DNA from: an uncultured bacterium
Lineage (GTDB): Bacteria > Planctomycetota > UBA1135 > GCA-002686595
Reading direction: 5' to 3'
Assembly (NCBI GenBank): GCA_937905825.1
Contig: CALCXM010000154.1
Location: 1-64,000, forward strand
Length of the DNA: 64,000 bases
Below, in pieces: positions 17,808 to 27,628 of this stretch. Positions within the stretch are counted from its first letter, which is position 1. Every line of letters begins with the position of its first letter. The notes beneath the pieces are model-generated. The model ran no database searches. It was given only the letters and a program-made list of their open reading frames with translations, and was not told the DNA's origin. The translations under genes were made by a program, and so were the position numbers.

Positions 17808-19382
17808 GTGAAGAAGCTCGTCCTTTACTTTCCAAACCAAGCCAACCCGGAGATTGGGGTCGCCTCGCGCGATTTGCTGCCCCTCTCTCTGCTCACCATC
17901 GCTGGGCTGCCAGATCGCGACGGCTACGAAGTCGTCTTGATCGACGGCAACTTGTACTCCGAAGAGGAAGCGCAACGTCGTGTAGTGGAGGCCTGTGATG
18001 GCGCTTTGCTCTACGGAACAACGGGCATCCTGGGCTATCAAGTCACCGATGGCTACCGCTGCACGCAAGCGGTGCGCGCGGCCCATCCCAAGCTGCCGCG
18101 CATCATCGGTGGCTGGTTTGCGAGTTGCGCACCCGAACTCCAATTGCAAGCGGGCCTCTACGACGCGGTTTGCATTGGGCAAGGGGAGCTGACCTTTGTG
18201 GACATCATCCACGCCATCGAGTGCGGCGAGGACCTAGAGACGGTCCCCGGGCTTGCCCTGTGGCGCGATGGACAGGTGATCAACACGGCGAAGCGCGGGG
18301 TCGCCGGTTGGAGCCAGCTCGTCGGCTGCCCCTGGCACCTGATCGATATCGAGCCCTACAAGTCCGCCCAGCTGAAGGGCCTCAAGCGCACGGTGGAACG
18401 CATCCCCGTTCCCGCCGGGTACGAATCCAAGCCCTTCTTCGGCATCAGTTATTACTCCAGCTTTGGCTGTCCCGAGCATTGCGACTTCTGCTGCTCACCC
18501 GGGATCACGGACCTGCGTTGGAAGGCCATGCCTGCCGCCCGCATGCTCGACGACATCTGCGAACTCAAGGATCGCTGGGACTTCCTGACCCTGCGCTTCT
18601 ACGACGCCAATTTCGGCGTCGGGGAACGACGGGTGCGTGAGTTTAGTGAAGGCCTGATCGAGCGCGGCATGAACATCAAGTGGTATCCCTTGATGCAAGC
18701 CCACTCGCTCTGCAGCTACAAGCCTGAAACCATCGACGCCATGGTCGAATCGGGGCTCTACATCATGAACATCGGTGCGGAGACCGGCGACGAGGAGCGC
18801 ATGCGCGCCATCGGCAAGCACAAGGAAACGGACGAGAACCTGCGGGCGGCCATCGAGCTGGACAAGCGCGGCGTCACCGCCTGGCTCACCCACATCATCG
18901 GTTTCCCCGGCGAGTCGGAGGCCTCCATGATGCGCACCATCGACCAGTGCCGCACGATCTCCGCCGCCTGCAACACCTCGCGACCTTCCGTCTGGCCATT
19001 TCGTCCGATCCCGGGTTCGGCCCTCTACAAGGACGCACTAGAGCTGGGCTATCAGCCACCGATGGACATCGAAGCCTGGGGACTGATGAGCGATTATCAC
19101 ATCCAAGACAGTTGGCGCGGCAACATCCCTGCGAGCGTTGCGCGCGCCAAGCGCCTCTACGAACACTTCACGACCCTCAAGCTCGGGCTGGCCCGGGACA
19201 CTTATGGCTGGTGGGAAGAACGCGCGGCGAAACGACTGCAGACCGGCAACTTCCGGGGCGCGCAACTCGAGGCCAAGGCCTTCGACGTCTACCACCGCCT
19301 GACCAAGCGCATCAGCACGGAGGACCGCAGCAAGCGCCGAGTCCTTCGCCAACAGAAGACCTTGCGCCAACCGAGCGCCTAG
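17808..19382 (+). CDS. B12-binding radical SAM protein (first)
   Basis: A protein of about 524 residues with an N-terminal cobalamin-binding Rossmann domain (YEVVLIDGNLYSEEEA, IIGGWFASCAPEL, GQGELTF) and a radical SAM core with CPEHCDFC (Cys221, Cys225, Cys228) binding a 4Fe-4S cluster. The segment LTHIIGFPGES and a C-terminal tail complete the layout. Such enzymes do radical methylations or rearrangements on unactivated carbons. I chose the GTG at 17808 because the paralogue at 37410-39038 aligns from KKLVLYFPNQ. It is divergent from the carbamoyltransferase and is followed closely by a second radical SAM gene, so a shared pathway is likely. Confidence 0.85.
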   Translation: MKKLVLYFPNQANPEIGVASRDLLPLSLLTIAGLPDRDGYEVVLIDGNLYSEEEAQRRVVEACDGALLYGTTGILGYQVTDGYRCTQAVRAAHPKLPRIIGGWFASCAPELQLQAGLYDAVCIGQGELTFVDIIHAIECGEDLETVPGLALWRDGQVINTAKRGVAGWSQLVGCPWHLIDIEPYKSAQLKGLKRTVERIPVPAGYESKPFFGISYYSSFGCPEHCDFCCSPGITDLRWKAMPAARMLDDICELKDRWDFLTLRFYDANFGVGERRVREFSEGLIERGMNIKWYPLMQAHSLCSYKPETIDAMVESGLYIMNIGAETGDEERMRAIGKHKETDENLRAAIELDKRGVTAWLTHIIGFPGESEASMMRTIDQCRTISAACNTSRPSVWPFRPIPGSALYKDALELGYQPPMDIEAWGLMSDYHIQDSWRGNIPASVARAKRLYEHFTTLKLGLARDTYGWWEERAAKRLQTGNFRGAQLEAKAFDVYHRLTKRISTEDRSKRRVLRQQKTLRQPSA

Positions 19383-19458
19383 CCGAGATCCCTCGAGCAT
19401 CGAATGGCCAAGATCCTCTCCTCCTGACCACTCGCCCAGGCAAACCACACCCCTCGCC

Positions 19459-20934
19459 ATGAAAACCCTCTTCATCTACACCGTCTCCAACGCACTTCCG
19501 CCCCCCGCGAAGCCCATCGCGGAGTGGATCGAAGTCTCCTTCAGCGTGTCCTACTTGGTTTCCGCTTTAGAAGCAGCGGGACACGAGGTCGAACTTCTCG
19601 TGCTGCGTCACGGTAGCTTCAAGAAGCAGTTGAGCGAGGCCCTGCAGACCAGTGAGCCGGGAATGGTCTGCTACACCTCGGTGGCCACGGAGTACCCGTT
19701 CAACGCACGAGTCGCGCGCACCGTCCGCGAGTTGCGTCCGGATGCTTATCAGGTGATCGGCGGAGTGCACGCCACCTTGCGGCCTGCGGACTGCGTGGCC
19801 GACTGCTTTGACGCGGTCTGCATCGGAGAAGGAGAAGCTGCCATCGCCGAATTGGCCGACGCTCTCCAACGCGGCGAACGTCCCGCAGGCATCGCCAGCT
19901 TCTGGTTCAACAACGGCGGCGAGATCGAAAAGAACGGCTCGCGTCCCTTCGAGCCCAACTTGGACTCTTTGCACCACCCCAATCGGGAGATCTGGCGCCC
20001 GTGGATTGAGCAGATCGAGAAGCACACGATGCTGATCGCCCGGGGCTGCCCCTTCACCTGCACCTACTGCTCGAACCACGCCTTGATGAAAACCCAGGAG
20101 GGCAAGTTCGTGCGCTTCCGCAGCCCGGAAGACTGCATCGCCGAGCTCGAAGGCATCGTGCGCGACTTCCCCGAATCCACCTACTGCTACTTTGAAGTGG
20201 AGACCATCTCCGCCGGACGCAACTGGGCCTTCGACTTCTGCAAACTGCTGGAGGAGTTCAACGCCAAGCGCGCAACGCCCATGGAGTTCGCCATCAATCT
20301 GATGGTGCACCACAACACGTCCTTCGCTGACATGTTCGCCGCGCTCAAGAAAGCGAACTTCAGCTACCTGCGCATCGGGCTCGAATCGGGAAGCTACCGA
20401 GTGCGCAAGGCCATCCTGCGGCGCAACCACACGAACCAGGACCTAATCTCGACCTTCCACGAGGCCCACGCGGCCGGGCTACAAACCTACGCCTACAACT
20501 TGGTTGGATTGCCTGGGGAAACACCGGAAGATTTCATGGAGACCGTGCGCCTCAATCAAGAGTGCAACGCGACGCGCAGCTACATCTCCATCTTCCACCC
20601 CTACCCGGGCACGGACCTGGAGCGGCAATGCGAAGAGCGCGGCATCAAGATTCCGCCCTACGAGGACATCGCCGAACGTTATCGCGCGCGCTTGAGCTTG
20701 CCCGAGTTCCCCAATCGCCAGGTGGAAGCTTGTTTCCGCAGGTTTCCATCGTTGGTGCGTGGCAAGCAGGAGCCGCTATTCAATCGTGTGGACGCGTACG
20801 TGTGGTCCACCATCCGTGGTTACCCGGCCATCGCGCGCAAGCTCGAACGTTTGCGCGGCACCGGGATCCTGAACAAGATGCGCACGGCGAAGGACTCTGT
20901 CATGGGGCTCCTGCAGTCGCGCGCCGCTAGTTAG
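19459..20934 (+). CDS. B12-binding radical SAM protein (second)
   Basis: A 491-residue protein with a cobalamin-binding domain (residues about 1-150, YQVIGGVHATLRP, GEGEAAIAELADAL) and a radical SAM core with CPFTCTYC (Cys197, Cys201, Cys204), followed by LRIGLESGSYRVRK and YNLVGLPGETPEDF. It is only distantly similar to its neighbour at 17808-19382, with about 76 bases between the two genes, so they are probably co-transcribed. The reaction is unknown. The N-terminal IAEWIEVSFSVSYL region is typical of the family that reads B12 in its base-off form. Confidence 0.85.
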   Translation: MKTLFIYTVSNALPPPAKPIAEWIEVSFSVSYLVSALEAAGHEVELLVLRHGSFKKQLSEALQTSEPGMVCYTSVATEYPFNARVARTVRELRPDAYQVIGGVHATLRPADCVADCFDAVCIGEGEAAIAELADALQRGERPAGIASFWFNNGGEIEKNGSRPFEPNLDSLHHPNREIWRPWIEQIEKHTMLIARGCPFTCTYCSNHALMKTQEGKFVRFRSPEDCIAELEGIVRDFPESTYCYFEVETISAGRNWAFDFCKLLEEFNAKRATPMEFAINLMVHHNTSFADMFAALKKANFSYLRIGLESGSYRVRKAILRRNHTNQDLISTFHEAHAAGLQTYAYNLVGLPGETPEDFMETVRLNQECNATRSYISIFHPYPGTDLERQCEERGIKIPPYEDIAERYRARLSLPEFPNRQVEACFRRFPSLVRGKQEPLFNRVDAYVWSTIRGYPAIARKLERLRGTGILNKMRTAKDSVMGLLQSRAAS

Positions 20935-20947
20935 GAACCGAGTCCCC

Positions 20948-22579
20948 ATGTTGTCTTGGATTCAGCCGGGAGTTCGCCGCCTACTGGGGGTCGCGCTGGG
21001 CCTCGGATTCTGGGTTGCCCCCGCGCTTGCCCAGGACTCCGCACCCGCTCTCCCCGAAGGCCCGTGGCTCGACCTGCGAACGGCGGAACACATGTTCAAC
21101 CGCTTCGGATTCGGCGCGCGCCCGGCCGAACTGCACGCAGTGGTCGGCAAGCGCTCCACCGAACTATTCGACCTGTGGCTCGCAGCCAGTGAATCGCCAG
21201 AGCAGCCCACCCCAAAGCACTACGGCTACGACGACTATGGCTACGACGCCAACAGCCGGGAGATCCCGGGCGCGCCCATTAACCTGCTTCCTCACGCAGA
21301 GCAAGTCGCGCGGCGGGCCGCCATGCGCCTTGCCGATCGAAGGCAGTTTCGCGTCTACGTGGACTCGGTGTTCGACGACATGGTCGCGGGCCGCCAGCCC
21401 CTGCGCGACCGTCTCGCCTTGTTTTGGCACGGGTTCTTCCCCACCAGCAGCAAGGTCGCGTTGCGCCGCTATGAACTGATCCTCCAATATCACTTCTTGC
21501 CCTGCAAAGGACTCGCAGGCTTCGACGACCTGCTGCGCGGCATGGTGAAGGACCCCGCCATGCTCGGCTACTTCGACAACGACACGAACAGCAAGTCCCA
21601 TCCGAACGAGAACTTCGCCCGCGAGTTGATGGAGCTCTACAGCCTGGGAGTCGGCAACTACACGGAAGTGGACGTGCGCGAGGCCGCCCGCACCTTGACC
21701 GGGTATCAGGGCGAGTCGGGTTTCTTCGTTTTCGACGAGGAGCTGCACGACTTTGGTGAGAAGACGATCCTCGGCCAAACGGGCGAGTACGACGCTGAGC
21801 AGTTGGTGGAGATTCTCTTGCAGCAGGAGGCCTGCGCGAACTACGTTTCCCAACGCCTGCTGAGCTGGATGGAGGGCATCGAGCCGAGCGCCCAGCGTGT
21901 CGAGCGCTACGGATCCTTGCTACGCGAGCTGGACTACGAGATCACTCCCTGGCTGCGGCACCTGGCCGCTGACCCCGAGTTCTTTCGTGCGGAAGCGATG
22001 GGAACCCGCGTCCAAGGCCCGATCGATTTCCTCGTGGGGGCCAGTCATCGTTTGAAGATCGAAGACCGCTCGACCTTTCTGTTCTTCGCCGCCGCGCTTT
22101 GCGGACAGCAGTTCTATGGACCGCCGACCGTCAAGGGCTGGGACGAAGGCTCCGCCTGGATCTCCGCATCGACGCTAACAACACGGGGCAACTGCGTCGG
22201 CCTCCTGTTGGGACACCTACAAGAACATCTGCGTGACCACCGGGATCCGGAAGAAGCGCGAGCGCCGGATGAGAAGCGCATCGACGAGATGTGCAGCACC
22301 TTGCGGGCCCGCACCTTTCGGCAGCCGGACCTAGCGCGCAGTGCGCGCGGCGCTCTTGGAAAGCAAGCTTCCGATGAAGAGCTTACGGAGTGGGTCGCGG
22401 AGACCTGCTTGGCGCGCGCTCCCCAGGACTCGACCCTCGAACACATTCGGACAGAGCTTCTTTGGTGCCGGTCGCACTTCGACGTCCAAGGCCCGTTGCT
22501 CTTGTCGGAACACGGGAACCGAATTCTCTGCCACTTGGCCTACACGCTCTTGCGGCTGCCGATTGCCCAGCTCGGTTGA
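20948..22579 (+). CDS. DUF1800 family secreted protein
   Basis: A 543-residue protein with an N-terminal signal peptide (LLGVALGLGFWVAPALAQ). DUF1800 motifs are visible: HMFNRFGFGARPAEL near the N-terminus, LRDRLALFWHGFF, GYFDNDTNSKSHPNENFARELMELYSLGVGNYTE and GWDEGSAWISASTLTTRGN. DUF1800 and DUF1501 genes are usually adjacent in Planctomycetes and other phyla and are thought to work together outside the cytoplasm, but the activity is unproven. The next gene begins four bases after this stop. Confidence 0.85.
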   Translation: MLSWIQPGVRRLLGVALGLGFWVAPALAQDSAPALPEGPWLDLRTAEHMFNRFGFGARPAELHAVVGKRSTELFDLWLAASESPEQPTPKHYGYDDYGYDANSREIPGAPINLLPHAEQVARRAAMRLADRRQFRVYVDSVFDDMVAGRQPLRDRLALFWHGFFPTSSKVALRRYELILQYHFLPCKGLAGFDDLLRGMVKDPAMLGYFDNDTNSKSHPNENFARELMELYSLGVGNYTEVDVREAARTLTGYQGESGFFVFDEELHDFGEKTILGQTGEYDAEQLVEILLQQEACANYVSQRLLSWMEGIEPSAQRVERYGSLLRELDYEITPWLRHLAADPEFFRAEAMGTRVQGPIDFLVGASHRLKIEDRSTFLFFAAALCGQQFYGPPTVKGWDEGSAWISASTLTTRGNCVGLLLGHLQEHLRDHRDPEEARAPDEKRIDEMCSTLRARTFRQPDLARSARGALGKQASDEELTEWVAETCLARAPQDSTLEHIRTELLWCRSHFDVQGPLLLSEHGNRILCHLAYTLLRLPIAQLG

Positions 22580-22583
22580 AGTC

Positions 22584-23801
22584 ATGAGTACCGCGACAAC
22601 AGGCCGCAGGGAGTTTCTAGCGAACGCGTCGCGACTCGCGTGCGCCCCCCTCTTTTTCCCTGGCCTGTCCCTGCAAACGCCGAAGCCCGAGCGGCCGCGC
22701 AACTTGGTCTTGATCGAGTTGTTCGGCGGTGTCGACAGCTTGAGCATTCTCGTCCCGCGGGACGACGATGACTATTTTCGCGCCCGGCCGACCCTGGCCG
22801 TGAGGCCCCAGGACCTCTTGAGCTTCGACGACGATCGGGGCTTCCCGCCCACCGTCGCGCCGTTGCATGAGATGTGGCACGAAGGCCTGGTGCGCATCGT
22901 CGAAGGAGTGGGCTATCCCAACTCCCTCATGAGCCACTTCGCGGCTCGCGTGATTTGGGGAGCAGCCATGCCCAACCACACGTCGGTGGCCAACGGCTGG
23001 GTCGCGCGCATGCGCCGTCAGCTTTGGAACGAGGATCCAAACCCCGAGGTCTTGACTCACGTAGGCTCAGTGATCCCTCCCTCCATGAACGCACCGAATC
23101 TGCCCGTCTTGTGCTTTGAACGGCCCCGAGACATGGAATGGATCGCATCCTGTGGGGGTGGGACGGACGCCAAGCGGGCGACCGGGGAAACAGACAAGGA
23201 CTCGCAGGAAGCGGCCCCAGATATCCTCGATCAACTGCGCGGAACCCTCTCCATCTCCCAGCGTCTCGGGCCGCGACTCCAAACTCTGACGGCTGCCTAC
23301 AAGCCCAACGCGCCCTTCCCGGCGACTCCATTCGGCTCTCATTTGCAGACCGTCGCCGGCTTGATTCAGGGGGGATTCGGCAGCCGGGTCTATTCCCTAC
23401 GGCATGGGGATTTTGACATGCACACCTCGGATCCGAAGAACACGGTTCGGCCGCAGGTGGAATTCGCAGCGGGTATCCAGGCCTTCCTGCGCAACCTAAA
23501 GGGCACCTCCGCCTACGAGGACACCCTGGTGCTCTGCCACTCGGAATTCGGCCGGCGCCCGAAGGAAAACAGCGCTGGGGGCTGCGATCATGGGGCGGCG
23601 GGGACCATGTTTCTCTTTGGCGGCAAGTTGCGTGGGGGCATTTCCGGTCAGGCGCCGTCCCTCAAGGCTCTAGACGAAAACGGGAACTTGAGTCACTCTA
23701 TGAACTTCCGCAGTGTCTACGCGGCTGTGATCGAGCAGTGGTTCAAGGCCGAGCACCAGCCCATCATGCTGGAGCGGCTACCGGTTCCGGAGCTGATCTA
23801 G
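22584..23801 (+). CDS. DUF1501 family protein with Tat-type signal
   Basis: A 405-residue protein that starts with a twin-arginine type signal (GRREFLANASRLA followed by a hydrophobic stretch). The body has the DUF1501 signature: LVLIELFGGVDSLSILVPRDDDDYF, a mid-protein SHFAARVIWGAA segment, VYSLRHGDFDMHT and LVLCHSEFGRRPKEN. DUF1501 is distantly related to the alkaline phosphatase/sulfatase fold. It is coupled to the upstream DUF1800 gene by a four-base gap and is presumably exported folded through Tat. Confidence 0.85.
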   Translation: MSTATTGRREFLANASRLACAPLFFPGLSLQTPKPERPRNLVLIELFGGVDSLSILVPRDDDDYFRARPTLAVRPQDLLSFDDDRGFPPTVAPLHEMWHEGLVRIVEGVGYPNSLMSHFAARVIWGAAMPNHTSVANGWVARMRRQLWNEDPNPEVLTHVGSVIPPSMNAPNLPVLCFERPRDMEWIASCGGGTDAKRATGETDKDSQEAAPDILDQLRGTLSISQRLGPRLQTLTAAYKPNAPFPATPFGSHLQTVAGLIQGGFGSRVYSLRHGDFDMHTSDPKNTVRPQVEFAAGIQAFLRNLKGTSAYEDTLVLCHSEFGRRPKENSAGGCDHGAAGTMFLFGGKLRGGISGQAPSLKALDENGNLSHSMNFRSVYAAVIEQWFKAEHQPIMLERLPVPELI

Positions 23802-23851
23802 CACTCCCCCCCCCGCCTCTGGAGCGTTTCGCGCTTCCCCCCGCCCCGCTT

Positions 23852-24517
23852 ATGGGACGCCTTGCCAGTCGTGTGGCCCTTCGAGCCATGCGCTCCCCCC
23901 TCTTGACGCGTGCCTTGTTCGGAGTCGATGTCCTGCCCCTCGAGGCCGGCGATCGTTTCTTCGATAGCGCCACGTTGGCCATGCGGCACGTGCTCTCCCG
24001 CGGCAGGTGGAAGGTGCAACGCGTGATTGAGATTGGCACGGGCAGTTCCGCGCTCGTGGCCCGTTGGATTGTGAAGACGAAGGGCTGGCGGGTTGCAGCC
24101 ACCGAGCTAGACAGCGCCGTGGCTCAGAGCGCCCGAAACACCCTGCGGACCTTCGAACGCGACCGCATTGAAGTGCACGAAGGTCATCTCTTTGCGGATG
24201 TCACCGGGCCAGTGGACCTGGTTCTGTTCAACCCGCCCTTCGTGCCCACGGCCATCGGGACTGCGCGCGGGCTCAGCCAAGACTTGCGAACCCAATGGGA
24301 CGGGGGCGAGGACGGCACCCGGGTCCTGCGCGAATTCTTCGAGGCCTTCGCCAATCACGGTCAAGCCACGGAAGCTCTCTTGGCGATCAATGTGCGACAC
24401 GTGCCGGAACTCTTGGTGGAAGAGTGCCTCCTGCCCTACCCGAATCTGCAGCTTGAGGATTGGTACTCCGCGCCCTGGACGCCAGCCCGGGTGGCCAGGG
24501 TCCTGCGCATCGCTTGA
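23852..24517 (+). CDS. HemK-like class I SAM methyltransferase
   Basis: A 221-residue protein with the SAM-binding motif VIEIGTGSSALVARWIV, acidic ATELDSAVAQSARNT, and the NPPF catalytic motif (VLFNPPFVPTA) of N6-adenine or N5-glutamine methyltransferases. The N-terminal extension up to 23738 is proline-rich and unlike the family, so I use the ATG at 23852. The NPPF motif suggests modification of an amide or base nitrogen. Whether it modifies a protein, RNA or a small molecule cannot be decided here. Confidence 0.75.
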   Translation: MGRLASRVALRAMRSPLLTRALFGVDVLPLEAGDRFFDSATLAMRHVLSRGRWKVQRVIEIGTGSSALVARWIVKTKGWRVAATELDSAVAQSARNTLRTFERDRIEVHEGHLFADVTGPVDLVLFNPPFVPTAIGTARGLSQDLRTQWDGGEDGTRVLREFFEAFANHGQATEALLAINVRHVPELLVEECLLPYPNLQLEDWYSAPWTPARVARVLRIA

Positions 24518-24590
24518 GCGGGCCTCCGCCCCAAGAAACTGCTGGCAGGCGTACGGTTTGCTTTAGCCTGTCCGGTACAACAGAGCCCCG

Positions 24591-26036
24591 ATGAGTTCCC
24601 CGGATCCGCAAGACAGGCCCAAGAAGGCCAAAGATGACTTGGACCACGGCCCCGAGCCGGGGAGCCTGGAGGCCACGAATTTCTGGGACGTGATCTACGG
24701 CCGGCGTTCCGTGCGGCGCTTCCGCTCAGACCCAATTCCCCGGGAGCTCACGGACAAGGTCATGCACGCGGGCATCTGGGCCCCGAGCTCTTGCAACTAT
24801 CAGATGTGGGACGTGGTGGCCGTGGACGATCCCGAGCTGAACGCCGAGCTTGCCCAGCTCTCCACCCAGATGGGCAACGCGCCGGTCAACCTCGTGATCT
24901 CCTACGGCCGCGACTTTTCGGAGGAGGGTTCCGCCAATATCCAATCGGCCAGCGCCATGATTCAGAACATGAGTCTGGCGGCCCACGCCCTGGGGCTCGG
25001 GACCTTTTGGATCACGCAGATGGGCGACAACGAGAAGCTGCGCGAGCGGGTCGGCCTGCCTTATGACCGGCTGGTGATCGCGGTCTTGGCCCTCGGCTAC
25101 CCGGACAAGGACGGCACCCGCGCCCCGGGACGGCGGCCCCTCGAGCGGGTCACGCACTACAACCAATACGCGGGGGAGCCGATCCCCTCGTCGACCAACC
25201 CGGCGGATTGGACGCCCCAACTGCTCGCCCTGTATCAACGGGCTCGAGTGTTGAATGGCCTGCGACACAACAAGCCCCGGGCCTGGGAAGTGCGCGCCTT
25301 GGAGACCATGTTGGAGCAACTGGTCCCCGAGGGAATCGAGAAGGTCGAGGACGACGGGCAAGCGCAACATTGGCTCGACGTGCTGCCGTGCAACGGCATC
25401 CTGACCGAGCGCTTGAGCCGCGAGCGCAAGGGCTACCACTTCGACATCGTGGAACGCAGCCCAGAAGTGGCGGCCTTTGTGGCCAAACGCACGCGCCCCA
25501 GGGCGAACCCCTTCGGTTGGCCTGAGAGCGCCCAGGACGAGGACTTCCCGGCTCCGGAAGCGGGCAAGTACGACGTGGTCAGTTGCCTGTTCCGTTTGGA
25601 AGACATCGCTCCAGGGGATCGATCGGCGCTCATCGCGGACATGCACAGCTGGCTGCGGCCCGGGGGTCGCTTGATCCTGGGGTACGTGAGCCGCAAGTCC
25701 TTCCACCAAACCACAGAGAGCTTGCGCAAGCGCCGCGGGGGCCCCGGAGGCGTGGAGTACGTGCTCTCCCCGGACCCGAACATTGGGCCCTTCGAAGCCC
25801 TGGCCCCCAAGGAAGTGGAAGGCATGGTTCGGGGCGCTGGCTTCGCGATTGAGCAGTCCATTGGGTTGCAAGCGGTTCCCCAGGCGGAGGAGATCGAGTT
25901 CCGCACGCGCAACTTTTCTGGCCGAACGAAAAAGGTCGTTGGACTCATCGCGGGAACCCTGGCCGCATTCGAGAAGCTCCCTGGCCTGCAAAAGACTCGC
26001 GGCCGATTCCGATTCCTCGCGGCGCGCAAGGCCTAG
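24591..26036 (+). CDS. Nitroreductase-methyltransferase fusion protein
   Basis: A 481-residue protein. Residues about 30-205 form a flavin-dependent nitroreductase domain: YGRRSVRRFRSDPIP near the FMN phosphate site, IWAPSSCNYQMWDVV, and GLGTFWITQMGDN. Residues about 215-481 look like a class I SAM methyltransferase with a weak glycine motif and the later YDVVSCLFRLEDI and WLRPGGRLILGY segments. I know of no common enzyme with this architecture. The N-terminal half of nitroreductases often reduces quinones, nitro groups or flavins, and BluB-type relatives act in B12 biosynthesis. Confidence 0.75.
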   Translation: MSSPDPQDRPKKAKDDLDHGPEPGSLEATNFWDVIYGRRSVRRFRSDPIPRELTDKVMHAGIWAPSSCNYQMWDVVAVDDPELNAELAQLSTQMGNAPVNLVISYGRDFSEEGSANIQSASAMIQNMSLAAHALGLGTFWITQMGDNEKLRERVGLPYDRLVIAVLALGYPDKDGTRAPGRRPLERVTHYNQYAGEPIPSSTNPADWTPQLLALYQRARVLNGLRHNKPRAWEVRALETMLEQLVPEGIEKVEDDGQAQHWLDVLPCNGILTERLSRERKGYHFDIVERSPEVAAFVAKRTRPRANPFGWPESAQDEDFPAPEAGKYDVVSCLFRLEDIAPGDRSALIADMHSWLRPGGRLILGYVSRKSFHQTTESLRKRRGGPGGVEYVLSPDPNIGPFEALAPKEVEGMVRGAGFAIEQSIGLQAVPQAEEIEFRTRNFSGRTKKVVGLIAGTLAAFEKLPGLQKTRGRFRFLAARKA

Positions 26037-26084
26037 AGCTCCGGCCCAAAGGGCGCGGTTTCGCTTTCGGGTTCCACGGACGTT

Positions 26085-27584
26085 TCATAGCTCCACCGCT
26101 AGGGCACGGCCGGCGGTGCGCTCGGAGAGTTCGAACCAAAGCTTGCGCAAGCCCGGGCGCGCGTCGATCACGAGCGAGTCGATCGCGACCCCGTTGAAGC
26201 GCGTGGCTTGATCGAGCAAGGGCACCATTAGCTCCATCCTCCAGTGGGCCCCGCCCGTGGGCGCGCCGTCGGTCAGGATCACGAGGCGGTCCGTGCTGGG
26301 ATCTTGGAGGGCCAGCAGCACCGCATCGAAGACGTTGCCGCTGCCGCGCACACGGTTTGCCTCGAAGTCGAGCACCGCTTGATTCACGTTGCGCGGGCTG
26401 GCTTCCACTAACTGCTCGCGCCAGGGATGGGGCTCGCCGGTGTAGGGCATGATGTTGAACTGGGTGCCAGCGGGCAGGCGCGGCAAGGCGGCCCGCACCA
26501 GCTCATCCACCTTTCCCTTGCGTGGGGGGCGACCTTCCGTTTCGTACCAGAGGCTGCCAGAGAAGTCGATCAGGAAGCAAACGCGATCGGAGAGGATCGG
26601 CAAGCCGGCGAAAGAGACGGTGCCGGTGCCGCCAATTTCCGCGGGAGTCTTGGAACGGGCGGGCGCTGTCCAATCCTGCGCTTGGCTTTGCACCCAGCCC
26701 TTCCATGCGGTCGCGTTCAACTTGGTCTTGCGGCCGGTGAGTTGTTGTAGGTGTTCGACGCAAGCAACCTTCAAGCGGTAGCGGGGCTCGTCCACCATGC
26801 GCTCCACGAGAAGTTCCAGGGCGCGCTTGTTCTCCCCGCTAGCGATGGCGTCGAGGGCAGCCAAGCGCACGAAGGGCACCTCGTCCTGTCGCAGCTTCAC
26901 ACCCATGTCTAGGGCGCCCTCCAGGCCCAAATCCATGGCGCACAAGAGCGCCGCCCTACGCAACTCGGGAGCCTTGTCCTTCGACCACTTGGGCAGCAAC
27001 TCCTGCGCGCGCTCCGGAGACAAGGCGCTCATAGCGCAGGCAGCTTGGGCGCGCAAAACGGCGGGGCCCTTGCCCTTCACCAACTTCTCCAAGCTGCGCA
27101 CGCAACGCTCTGGCTTGCCCTCCAACTTGCCTGCGCGGGCCAAGCGCTCCACGGACCAAAGCAACATCTCGCCCACAAGAGGCTCTCGCCGACTCACCTG
27201 CTTGAGCAAGTCCTCCCCATCGACAGGTCGCTCGAAACGGCCCAAGGCCTCAGCCACACGCATGCGAAGGAGCTCATCCTTCGAACCGAGCCCTTCCCGG
27301 CCAAAGAGCGCCGAGATCAGCCGATCCTCATCCAAGCCCGGCAGCCAATACTGCGCCTCATCCGCGACCTCGCCCTTTTCATCGGTGAGAGCTCCAATGA
27401 CGTGCTCCCAGGCTTCCCGGCCACCCAGCTTCGCCAAATCGCGCACAGCCCGCCGACGCTTGCCCGGATCCGCATCCGCGAGTTGTTCCGTGAGTTCCTT
27501 GAACCCCTCGCCCCCGCGATCGCCCTTCGGCGTCGACCAGCCCAAAGCCCCCAGCAGTGCGATCCAAATCAGAATTGCCTTCAT
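26085..27584 (-). CDS. HEAT-repeat protein with C-terminal von Willebrand A domain
   Basis: A protein of about 499 residues with an N-terminal hydrophobic segment (ILIWIALLGALGW) likely to be a signal or anchor. Residues about 25-280 are helical HEAT-like repeats. Residues about 325-500 form a vWA domain with an intact metal-dependent adhesion site (FLIDFSGSLW giving DxSxS, then a later LTDGAPTGGAHW). vWA domains with HEAT repeats are seen in planctomycete secreted proteins. The ligand is unknown. The frame begins with TTG nine bases earlier, but the ATG at 27584 gives the same signal. Confidence 0.75.
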   Translation of the reverse strand: MKAILIWIALLGALGWSTPKGDRGGEGFKELTEQLADADPGKRRRAVRDLAKLGGREAWEHVIGALTDEKGEVADEAQYWLPGLDEDRLISALFGREGLGSKDELLRMRVAEALGRFERPVDGEDLLKQVSRREPLVGEMLLWSVERLARAGKLEGKPERCVRSLEKLVKGKGPAVLRAQAACAMSALSPERAQELLPKWSKDKAPELRRAALLCAMDLGLEGALDMGVKLRQDEVPFVRLAALDAIASGENKRALELLVERMVDEPRYRLKVACVEHLQQLTGRKTKLNATAWKGWVQSQAQDWTAPARSKTPAEIGGTGTVSFAGLPILSDRVCFLIDFSGSLWYETEGRPPRKGKVDELVRAALPRLPAGTQFNIMPYTGEPHPWREQLVEASPRNVNQAVLDFEANRVRGSGNVFDAVLLALQDPSTDRLVILTDGAPTGGAHWRMELMVPLLDQATRFNGVAIDSLVIDARPGLRKLWFELSERTAGRALAVEL

Positions 27585-27628
27585 GCCAAGCAAGACGCCC
27601 AGGCACGTTGGCGGTCACGGACTGCTTC

